Source: Glaciecola sp. KUL10
Lineage (GTDB): Bacteria > Pseudomonadota > Gammaproteobacteria > Enterobacterales > Alteromonadaceae
NCBI RefSeq assembly: GCF_003203515.1
Contig: NZ_BGNG01000001.1
Coordinates: 806,001 to 870,000, forward strand
Direction: 5' to 3'
DNA: 64,000 bases
Part shown: positions 54,012-62,077 of the stretch, in pieces
How the letters are laid out: each line of letters opens with the position of its first letter
Numbering within the stretch: position 1 is the stretch's first letter
Notes under the pieces: model-generated
What the model was told of the DNA's origin: nothing
Seen by the model: only the letters and a program-made list of their open reading frames with translations
Databases searched by the model: none
Translations under genes and position numbers: made by a program

Positions 54012-56855
54012 TTATTGCGGAACGTCTATCTCAATTATTTTCCTTTCAAAAACTTTAAGTTCGTCTCTAAGGGTCTGCGCTTGCCCAACCACAATAATAT
54101 CCATCGAATCCGGATCTAACCACTTATTCGCCAATTTATTAAGTGTCTCAATATCAACGTTTGATATAATTTCACTTTGCTTGTCGCGATAATCAGATTC
54201 TAAGCCATAGCTAAGCATTTGAATCAAAAACCCAGCTTTATTATTCGGTGTTTCATATCTCAGCGCATCCCTTTGTGTAATTGAACGCTTCATCATGGTT
54301 AACTCTTGTTGATTCATACCGTCTTCGGCATACAACTTAAGCTCTTTTATTAACTCTTGAATACTTGCGACAGTATGCTCGGCGTTTACATCCGCCCCTG
54401 CGCTAAAAATGCCTAAGTCTTTGCCCCCAGCAAAGCCACTTCTAGCACCATAGGTAAAGCCTTTGTCTTCGCGCAAATTTAAATTGATACGACTGTTAAA
54501 CATTCCGCCCAAGGGAAAATTCATTAAGCTTGACAGAAAATACTCTTTTGTAGCATCAAAGGTCATTGCTGGCTTAACAAGCGACACGACTGACTGTACG
54601 GCATCTGGTTTATCTACTAAATATATCGCTCTTTTAGGCTTGTTAGCCAAATCCTTAAAACTTGGGATATTCACCTGCTCACCTTGCCATTTTGACAACT
54701 TGGATAATTTAGTCAGGATTTGGGCTTGACTAATCGCACCGACAGTCACGATCTGAGCCACTTTAGGAGAGTAGTTGGCATCATAAAATGCGCTTACATC
54801 TTCAAGCGTGATCCTATTTACACTCTCAAGAGTGCCTGCATCTGGCAGACCTACTCGCGTTTTCTCTGAATATAAAATTAAGTCTCTGGCTCTATTTGCG
54901 AGTACAGAAGGATTTTTTAGCCCCTGCTGCATTGCTTGTAAATTAGTCTGTTTTACGCGTTCAAAATCGGCTTGCACAAATCCTGGCTGGAACAGTTTTT
55001 CATGCAAAATATCCATAGTTGCATCTAAGTTTTTCACCAAACTACTCACATAGATATTGGTATAGCGACCAGAGGTACTAAAACTAATTTGGCTGCCCAA
55101 CAATGCAAGTTTATTGGAGAGAGACTCATTACTCGATAAAGAAGTTGATTCATTCATCATTTGAGCAGTTATTGATGCTAGCCCAATTTTATCAAGCGGA
55201 TCTAATAACACGCCGCCTTCAAGCGCTAAATACAAAGTAACAGTGGGTGTTTCGTTTGACTCGACACCCAAGACCTGTATTCCATTAGCAAGCTCTGTTC
55301 GCCAAAAAGAAGGTAATTTAACATTTGGATTAACGCCAGGAGTAGGTGCGATAGAACGATCAAAGTCATCTTTTATCTCAACGACGGTTAATTCAACAGG
55401 CTCTGCATCATCTTCAATCACTCGTGTAGGTAGTTCAAAGTTAGGCGCGTTTGCCTGAAGTAGAGTTTGACCTTTTGGCACAATACTCAAAGTCACTGAC
55501 GCTTTATCTTTTATGTACTTTTCGTATACACGCATGACGTCTGCTTTCGTAACTGCATTATAGCGTTTTAAATCAAACTCTATGCGATCTGGTTCTCCAT
55601 AAAACACTTCGCTAGATGCGAGGCGTCTGACTTTACCTTCAACACTTTGTAGGCCGAAAATCGCGCCCGTTTCGATCGCTGATTTCGTCCGTTGCAGGTC
55701 ATCATCTTCAACGCCTCTGGTTTCAAACTCAGCTAGACTTTGCTCAACGATGGTTTGCAATTGGTCAAGATTGGCGACCTGCTGTGGGTTGGCTAGGGCA
55801 ATTAGATTAAATTCACAAGCAAGTTCTCGACATGGATGGCTTGCAAGTGCTTGAATTGCCAATCCATTTTTAACCATATTTTTATACAACAAAGAGGTTC
55901 TTCCGCCACCCAAAATATCTGCAAGTACGTCTAATGGGGCTTCGTCTTCGTGTCCAACATATACGGTGGGTAAGGTTATTTGCAATAAGGGCAAATGGAC
56001 ATTGTCTTCTAGCGTAATAAAGCGAGTCTCGTTGAGTATTGCGGGTTGTTTCTTTGCCTTTTCTACTTCTGGACCGCGAGGAATAGAGCCAAAGTATTTC
56101 TCAACCCATGCTTTCGTTTGTGCTTTGTCTAGATCACCACCAATGGTGAGTACTGCATTATTGGGACCATACCAGCGCTGAAAGAACGCTTTTAAATCAC
56201 TAACATCTACTCTATTTAAGTCTTCAATGTAACCAATTACCGACCATGAGTATGGGTGGCCAACTGGATATAATGCCTCACCGACTCGCTCCCCTCTTAA
56301 TCCATAAGGACGATTATCAACGCGTTGGCCACGTTCATTTTTAACAGTCTCTCTCTGATTTTCGAATTTTTCTTGGGTCACTGCATCAAGTAAAAATCCC
56401 ATTCTGTCAGCTTCTAACCACAATATTTTTTCTAACTGATTTGCGGGCACAGTTTGATAGTAATTAGTAATATCTGAATTGGTAGACCCATTCATCGAAC
56501 CACCTGCTTCGGTCACAATCTGAAAGTGCTCTTCATCTGCGACATTTTCAGAGCCTTGAAACATCATATGCTCAAAAAAATGAGCAAAACCTGATTTGCC
56601 ATATTCTTCGCGAGCGGAACCAACATGATAGGTGAGATTGACATGAACTAAAGGATCGGAGTCGTCTTGATGAATGATAACCGTTAGACCATTTTCAAGC
56701 GTATATTTCTCATGCTTTATGCTTATACTTTCAATTATATGGTCATTAGCTATACTCTTTATGGTACTTGTGGAATGAGAACAAGCTGAAATTGTTAGCA
56801 TTGATAGCAACACCCATAATACTTTGTAAAACAAGCGACTAAATCGAAATCTCAT
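54012..56855 (-). CDS. M16-family (insulinase-like) zinc peptidase lipoprotein
   Basis: A 947-residue two-domain pitrilysin-family protein. A lipoprotein signal (lipobox ISAC, C25) is followed by the active first half with the inverted zinc motif H-F-F-E-H (HFFEHMMFQGS near residue 90) and the downstream glutamate region (ENQRETVKNERGQR near 165). The second half (about 500-940) is the inactive homologous domain, with LREDKGFTYGARSGFAGG near 800. It is expected in the periplasm, degrading peptides. It is divergent from the Hpt gene and has its own terminator. Confidence 0.93.
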   Translation of the reverse strand: MRFRFSRLFYKVLWVLLSMLTISACSHSTSTIKSIANDHIIESISIKHEKYTLENGLTVIIHQDDSDPLVHVNLTYHVGSAREEYGKSGFAHFFEHMMFQGSENVADEEHFQIVTEAGGSMNGSTNSDITNYYQTVPANQLEKILWLEADRMGFLLDAVTQEKFENQRETVKNERGQRVDNRPYGLRGERVGEALYPVGHPYSWSVIGYIEDLNRVDVSDLKAFFQRWYGPNNAVLTIGGDLDKAQTKAWVEKYFGSIPRGPEVEKAKKQPAILNETRFITLEDNVHLPLLQITLPTVYVGHEDEAPLDVLADILGGGRTSLLYKNMVKNGLAIQALASHPCRELACEFNLIALANPQQVANLDQLQTIVEQSLAEFETRGVEDDDLQRTKSAIETGAIFGLQSVEGKVRRLASSEVFYGEPDRIEFDLKRYNAVTKADVMRVYEKYIKDKASVTLSIVPKGQTLLQANAPNFELPTRVIEDDAEPVELTVVEIKDDFDRSIAPTPGVNPNVKLPSFWRTELANGIQVLGVESNETPTVTLYLALEGGVLLDPLDKIGLASITAQMMNESTSLSSNESLSNKLALLGSQISFSTSGRYTNIYVSSLVKNLDATMDILHEKLFQPGFVQADFERVKQTNLQAMQQGLKNPSVLANRARDLILYSEKTRVGLPDAGTLESVNRITLEDVSAFYDANYSPKVAQIVTVGAISQAQILTKLSKLSKWQGEQVNIPSFKDLANKPKRAIYLVDKPDAVQSVVSLVKPAMTFDATKEYFLSSLMNFPLGGMFNSRINLNLREDKGFTYGARSGFAGGKDLGIFSAGADVNAEHTVASIQELIKELKLYAEDGMNQQELTMMKRSITQRDALRYETPNNKAGFLIQMLSYGLESDYRDKQSEIISNVDIETLNKLANKWLDPDSMDIIVVGQAQTLRDELKVFERKIIEIDVPQ

Positions 56856-56947
56856 TCAAAATCCTTTGTTAATTTTGTGATGCTTTTTAATTCTATAAGA
56901 GTACACTACGAAGTAGCGTATGTTTAAACATTTATTTTGAGACCTAT

Positions 56948-57505
56948 ATGAGCGCAGATAAACCTTTATTTAATCATGACTTCGGGCTTTCTCAATTGGG
57001 CGGTAACCAAGCCTTACTAGACAAAATGCTTGGTAAGTTTGTTGACGAATTTAAAGGCAGTATAGACTTGATTAGAAACGCTGTGGCCGAGCAACGCTTT
57101 AGTGACGCAAAAATCAAGGTACATACTACAAAAGGTATTTCGGGTAACTTAGGGTTACAGGCTTTATATGCGTGTGCGACAGAGTTAGACGCAGAGTTGC
57201 GCAACCAAAACTGCCCAGAACCCTTGCTTAAAGTGTATGAAGATATCCTTACCGCGACGATAAACCACATACATTCAGAAGCGAATAGCGCCGAAGTGCC
57301 TGTAGAAATGGTTGATACCAACATCAGTGAAAGCGACGGCAAAAAAGCTCTTCTTACTAAATTGGAACGCAACGAGTTTATCGATGATGATGCACTTATC
57401 GAACTGGTCTCTGCGCTTCGTATTGAGGATGATAAAGCGCAATTGTTGATAAAATATATAGAAGAACTTAACTACCCTGATGCGATTGCACTAATCAACA
57501 CTTAG
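56948..57505 (+). CDS. histidine phosphotransfer (Hpt) domain protein
   Basis: A 185-residue protein with one Hpt domain at about residues 12-105. The phosphorylated histidine is H59 in KVHTTKGISGNLG, where the usual form is H-x-L-K-G-x-A/S-x-N-x-G, and F-x-x-E-F and ALYACATEL frame the four-helix bundle. The C-terminal 75 residues form a second helical region of unknown role. It probably relays phosphate between a hybrid kinase and a response regulator encoded elsewhere; neither is next to it. Confidence 0.88.
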   Translation: MSADKPLFNHDFGLSQLGGNQALLDKMLGKFVDEFKGSIDLIRNAVAEQRFSDAKIKVHTTKGISGNLGLQALYACATELDAELRNQNCPEPLLKVYEDILTATINHIHSEANSAEVPVEMVDTNISESDGKKALLTKLERNEFIDDDALIELVSALRIEDDKAQLLIKYIEELNYPDAIALINT

Positions 57506-57544
57506 TATTATCGAAGCATTGCGATTAATCAATTAGCCGTTGTT

Positions 57545-58213
57545 ATGCATATTCCAGTCGTTTTTGAAAATGATGACTTTATAGTTGTTAACAAGCCAAT
57601 CGGCTTGGATATGCACAGTCAAAACAACTCCCTAGGTGTCATAGAACAGTGCAAATCACTATTCAACTTGGAACAACTATATCTTACTCATCGACTAGAC
57701 ACGCCCACCTCTGGCTGTTTGCTACTGGCAAAAAACAAACAAACTGCTAGTGAACTCGGAAAAGCCTTTGAGAAAAAATGGGTCTACAAACTATATATAG
57801 CCTTAAGTGAAAAAAAACCCAAAAAGAAACAAGGCAAAATCAAAGGTGATATGGAGAAGTCTCGCGACGGTAGTTACAAGTTAAAGCAATCTTTAAATAA
57901 TCCAGCGATAACTCAATTTAAATCTTTTTCTCTTGCTCCCAAGGTTCGCTTGTTTGTTTGTAAACCTATTACCGGAAAAACTCATCAAATTCGTGTTGCG
58001 CTTAAAGCTTTGTCCGCGCCGATCCTCGGTGATAGTAGATACAAAGGAAGTAACTCCGATAGGCTTTACCTGCATAGCTATTTAATCAGTTTTGAATTGA
58101 ATAAAAAACAATACACCTTCACTTGTTTGCCTAATGAAGGAAGTTTTTTCAACTCACAAACACTAAATACTTTTTTTACATCAACTTTTAAACCTGAGGA
58201 TATTCAGTGGTAG
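57545..58213 (+). CDS. RluA-family pseudouridine synthase
   Basis: A 222-residue pseudouridine synthase. The catalytic aspartate is in THRLDTPTSGCLLLA near residue 51, the core of RluA-type enzymes. VVNKPIGLDMHS near 14 and GKTHQIRVALKALSAPILGD near 145 are the second and third conserved blocks. It has no S4 RNA-binding domain, and is the size of the short RluA-like subgroup (TIGR01621-like from memory). The RNA target is unknown. It overlaps the next gene by seven bases. Confidence 0.9.
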   Translation: MHIPVVFENDDFIVVNKPIGLDMHSQNNSLGVIEQCKSLFNLEQLYLTHRLDTPTSGCLLLAKNKQTASELGKAFEKKWVYKLYIALSEKKPKKKQGKIKGDMEKSRDGSYKLKQSLNNPAITQFKSFSLAPKVRLFVCKPITGKTHQIRVALKALSAPILGDSRYKGSNSDRLYLHSYLISFELNKKQYTFTCLPNEGSFFNSQTLNTFFTSTFKPEDIQW

Positions 58214-59202
58214 GGGTAAGTCAGGCAAGTAAGCTTATCCGCATTGCAATCGTCGGCAAGGGCGCGATTGGGTTAATCCTAGGCCAATACATCGCCAAAG
58301 CATATGGTGCTGCTGTGAGGGGTAATAGCAAAAAAGAACTAGCCAACCCACTAAGCTTCCTCATTCGAAACAAAAAACGGTATACCGATGAGCAAACGTT
58401 GACAATCAAAGAGTCACTTGATTCGATATCACCTTTGCCAATTCAAGCAAAACTAACAGATATTTCCTCACTTAAATCGAGCAATTTCGACTGCTTATTG
58501 TTGCCAATAAAGTGCTATCAAGTAAGCGAGTTCTGTCAGCAATACCAATTACTAGTCAAACCTTCTACGACCTTATTTCTTTTACAAAATGGGATGGGCG
58601 GTGGGCATGCTCTGCGTGCACATTTCCCAACTAACCCGATCCTTGCTGGCACAACCACTGATGCTGGCTTCAAAGCTTCAAGCTTGCAATGTCAGCAAAC
58701 AGCAAGCGGCAAACTTGATCTTGGTTGGTTTGACACACCAGTAGAACAACAAGACCCATCAATCGCTCAATTTTTCCTAAATTGCCACCCTAACGCAGTC
58801 TTTCATGAACAAATAGAATGGGCTTTATTTCGAAAACTCTGTGTCAACGCAATTATAAATCCTTTGTGCAGTGTGAAAAATATAAAGAACGGTGGCTTAC
58901 TCAATCACCTTGAAGAAGTTCGCGCGCTCTTTGAAGAAGTGTGGATTGCATTATTGGACATTACTGCTGATCAGATTAAAGAACATATAGATAAAGAAGA
59001 GTTACTTGACGATATCATGCAGGTCATCAAGCTTACTCGAAATAACAGCTGTTCTATGCGAGAGGACTTAATAGCGGGTCGCCCCACAGAACTTGAGGGT
59101 ATTTTGGGTTTCTTATTAAACAACGCACCTAACGCGGATTTTTGTAAAATACGCGAACTTTATTTGTCTATAAAAAAACTAGAGACCAGTGGTCACAAAT
59201 AA
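58207..59202 (+). CDS. panE: 2-dehydropantoate 2-reductase family protein
   Basis: A 331-residue NADPH-dependent reductase of the ketopantoate-reductase family, which makes pantoate for coenzyme A. The nucleotide-binding motif IAIVGKGAIGLILGQYIA starts at residue 13, LLLPIKCYQ near 98, LFLLQNGMGGG near 124 and the catalytic lysine region FRKLCVNAIINPLCS near 215. The starts at GTG 58207 overlap the pseudouridine synthase gene. Its length is above E. coli PanE (303), so another ketone substrate is possible, but PanE is the simplest call. Confidence 0.85.
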   Translation: MVGVSQASKLIRIAIVGKGAIGLILGQYIAKAYGAAVRGNSKKELANPLSFLIRNKKRYTDEQTLTIKESLDSISPLPIQAKLTDISSLKSSNFDCLLLPIKCYQVSEFCQQYQLLVKPSTTLFLLQNGMGGGHALRAHFPTNPILAGTTTDAGFKASSLQCQQTASGKLDLGWFDTPVEQQDPSIAQFFLNCHPNAVFHEQIEWALFRKLCVNAIINPLCSVKNIKNGGLLNHLEEVRALFEEVWIALLDITADQIKEHIDKEELLDDIMQVIKLTRNNSCSMREDLIAGRPTELEGILGFLLNNAPNADFCKIRELYLSIKKLETSGHK

Positions 59203-59230
59203 AAAAGACGAATGATAATTCGTCTTTTTT
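59201..59230. terminator. bidirectional terminator between panE and lysS
   Basis: A GACGAAT/ATTCGTC stem with loop GATA, flanked by six As on the left and seven Ts on the right. It lies at the panE stop and 21 bases past the lysS stop, serving both convergent genes. Confidence 0.9.
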
Positions 59231-59250
59231 TACTTGAACAATGAGTTTGT

Positions 59251-60792
59251 TTACTCAGCCGGCAATGGCTTCATATGAGGAAACAGAATCACATCTTTGA
59301 TTGTCGGACTGTCGGTAAACAACATCACCAATCTATCGATACCAATCCCCTCTCCTGCTGTTGGCGGAAGACCATATTCTAATGCAGTGATGTAATCTTC
59401 ATCAAAGTGCATGGCTTCATCATCGCCAGCGTCTTTTTCTTCAACTTGCTTTTGGAAGCGTGCAGCTTGATCTTCAGAGTCATTAAGCTCCGAGAATCCA
59501 TTGGCCAGTTCACGCCCGCCCACAAAAAACTCAAAACGGTCTGTCACAAATGGGTTGTCATCGTTACGACGCGCAAGCGGTGATACCTCCCACGGATACT
59601 CAGTAATGAAGGTCGGCTGATCTAACTGCTCTTCTGCAGTCGCTTCGAATATCTCACAAAGATATTTACCTGCGCCCCACACACCATCCACTTCAGGTTC
59701 TTTGATGTGTAACTGCTTTGCCATCGCTTTTAAAGCATCCAAGTTGTTTTCTGGATCTTTAATCGCTTCAACGTTAGCTTCTGGCCAGTATTTAATGACC
59801 GCATCAGCCATGCTCAAACGCTCAAAGGGCTGATCAAAGTCGTAAGTCTTTGTCTCGACCACTTCACCGTCGCTGTCTTTGACGGTATTTGTCACAATAT
59901 TAGTGCCTAACACTGTCTTAGCTAGATAACGCAACATTTCTTCAGTGGTATCCATCAAGTCTTTGTAATCAGCGTAAGCTTGATAAAACTCAAGCATGGT
60001 GAACTCAGGGTTATGGCGTGTTGAAAGCCCTTCGTTTCTAAAGTTGCGGTTGATTTCAAACACACGCTCAATACCGCCTACCACTAAACGCTTCAAATAA
60101 AGCTCTGGAGCAATACGCAAGTACATATCAATATCCATCGCGTTGTGATGTGTCACAAATGGCTTCGCGGTCGCACCACCTGGTATCACTTGCAGCATTG
60201 GTGTTTCAACTTCTATAAAGTCGCGCTGCGTCAAAAACTGTCTGATACCGTTTACGATTTGGCTACGCACTTTAAAGGTTGCACGCGTGTCTGGGTTTGT
60301 AATCAAGTCTACATAACGCTGTCTGTATTTGGTTTCTTGATCGGCCAATCCATGAAACTTCTCTGGCAAAGGTCTTAGTGCTTTTGTCAGTAATTGATAC
60401 TCTTGCATATCAACATACAAATCGCCTTTCCCTGATTTATGCAAGTCACCTGTTACACCAATAATGTCACCAATGTCTAGGCTACCGTAACGTGCCTTTA
60501 TATCTTTTTGCGCGTCTTTTGAAGCATAAGACTGAATACGCCCTGTCATATCTTGCAACAGTAAGAAAGGTCCACGCTTGGCCATAATACGACCCGCGAT
60601 ACTGACTTTGTTAGCTTCACTTGCCAGTGTTTCTTTGTCTTTTTCACCAAAACCATTTTGAAGGTCTTGTGCATAGTGTTTTCGATCAAACTGATTTGGG
60701 TAGCCGTTTGACGGGCAGTTTTCACGAATTGATGCTAATTTCGAGCGACGCTCGGCAATCAATTTATTTTCGTCTTGTTGTTGGTCACTCAT
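59251..60792 (-). CDS. lysS: lysyl-tRNA synthetase (class II)
   Basis: A 513-residue class II synthetase that charges tRNA-Lys. The N-terminal OB-fold anticodon-binding domain occupies about residues 60-150. Motif 2 ([22 protein letters not shown]) is near 250, and motif 3 ([20 protein letters not shown]) near 480. [10 protein letters not shown] near 157 is also typical. It lies 29 bases after prfB in the same direction, the E. coli prfB-lysS order. Confidence 0.97.
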   Translation of the reverse strand: MSDQQQDENKLIAERRSKLASIRENCPSNGYPNQFDRKHYAQDLQNGFGEKDKETLASEANKVSIAGRIMAKRGPFLLLQDMTGRIQSYASKDAQKDIKARYGSLDIGDIIGVTGDLHKSGKGDLYVDMQEYQLLTKALRPLPEKFHGLADQETKYRQRYVDLITNPDTRATFKVRSQIVNGIRQFLTQRDFIEVETPMLQVIPGGATAKPFVTHHNAMDIDMYLRIAPELYLKRLVVGGIERVFEINRNFRNEGLSTRHNPEFTMLEFYQAYADYKDLMDTTEEMLRYLAKTVLGTNIVTNTVKDSDGEVVETKTYDFDQPFERLSMADAVIKYWPEANVEAIKDPENNLDALKAMAKQLHIKEPEVDGVWGAGKYLCEIFEATAEEQLDQPTFITEYPWEVSPLARRNDDNPFVTDRFEFFVGGRELANGFSELNDSEDQAARFQKQVEEKDAGDDEAMHFDEDYITALEYGLPPTAGEGIGIDRLVMLFTDSPTIKDVILFPHMKPLPAE

Positions 60793-60821
60793 GTGAATAC
60801 CTTTTAGCTTTAATCAGTTTG

Positions 60822-61920
60822 TTATAAGCCAGACTTGAGGCTGGCTTCGATAAATTTGTCCAAATCACCGTCTAACACGGCTTGGGTATTTCGGGTTTCG
60901 ACGCCCGTGCGTAAATCTTTGATGCGAGAATCATCAAGCACGTAAGATCTGATTTGGCTTCCCCAGCCGATATCAGATTTATTGTCTTCTAGCGCTTGTT
61001 TTTCGGCATTTTGTTTTTGCAGTTCGTATTCATAAAGCTTAGCTTTAAGCTGCTTCATGGCTTGATCTTTGTTTTTATGCTGCGAACGATCGTTTTGACA
61101 TTGCACAACAATATTCGTAGGTTCGTGAGTAATACGCACCGCAGAATCGGTTCGGTTAACGTGTTGACCACCAGCACCCGACGCTCGGTAGGTATCAATG
61201 CGCAAATCAGCAGGATTGATCTCGATATCAATATCGTCATTGACTTCAGGATAAGCAAAAGCCGATGCAAACGAGGTATGACGGCGATTGCCCGAATCGA
61301 AAGGTGACTTTCTTACTAATCGATGCACGCCTGTTTCAGTGCGTAACCAACCAAATGCATATTCACCCGAAAACTTAATGGTGGCGCTTTTGATACCTGC
61401 GACATCACCATCTGACACTTCAATCAGTTCGGTTTTAAAACCGTGCTCCTCACCCCAACGCAAATACATGCGAAGTAACATATTCGCCCAGTCTTGTGCT
61501 TCAGTTCCACCCGAGCCTGATTGAATATCAAGGTAGCCATCATTAGCATCATTGGGACCTGAAAACATGCGCGTAAATTCAAGCTTTTCGAGTGACTTGA
61601 TCAATTGATTGAGCTCATTTTGAGCCTCTTCAAAGGTATCTTCGTCTTCGGCTTCAACCGCAAGTTCGACAAGCCCTTCGACATCATCCGTACCGCTGTC
61701 TAGGTGCACAATGGTGTCTACTACCAGTTCTAATGCGACTTTTTCTTTACCCAGTGCTTGAGCATACTCTGGGTCATTCCAAACATCTGGCGACTCTAGT
61801 TCGCGCGAGACTTCTTCTAAACGTTCTTTCTTAACGTCGAAGTCAAAGGTACCCCCTAAGCAGTTCAGCACGCGCGCGCACATCTGCAATAGAGGTCATT
61901 ATTGGGTTTGTTTCAAACAT
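60822..61920 (-). CDS. prfB: peptide chain release factor 2, with programmed +1 frameshift
   Basis: A 365-residue release factor for UGA and UAA codons. Translation starts at ATG 61920 and reads 25 codons to an in-frame TGA at 61843-61845, then shifts +1 to the main frame ([11 protein letters not shown]). The GGQ catalytic loop is [15 protein letters not shown] near residue 250, and the UGA-specifying SPF tripeptide is in VRKSPFDSG near 205. The uninterrupted frame opens at 61889, but that start is an artefact of skipping the frameshift. The length equals E. coli RF2. Confidence 0.96.
61842..61857 (-). promoter_or_regulatory. RF2 programmed frameshift site
   Basis: Read on the minus strand: AGGGGG (61852-61857), three bases, then CTTTGAC (61842-61848). 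This is the classic internal Shine-Dalgarno plus CUU-UGA-C slip site. When RF2 is scarce the ribosome shifts +1 at CUU, making more RF2. Confidence 0.95.
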
Positions 61921-62077
61921 ACTTGATTTATAAACAATTACTTTAGCGATAATGGGCGTGAATAATATAGAAATTCACGCCATATTGATAGCAAAAACTA
62001 GCACGAAATAAGGGGCTTAAGCCTATTTTGGTAAGCGCTTTGAATAAAAAGAAAACCAGCATATTCAAAAGGCATAT

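Noticed and set aside
61846-61889. prfB starting at 61889
   Set aside because: The true start is ATG 61920, joined by the +1 frameshift at CTTTGAC.
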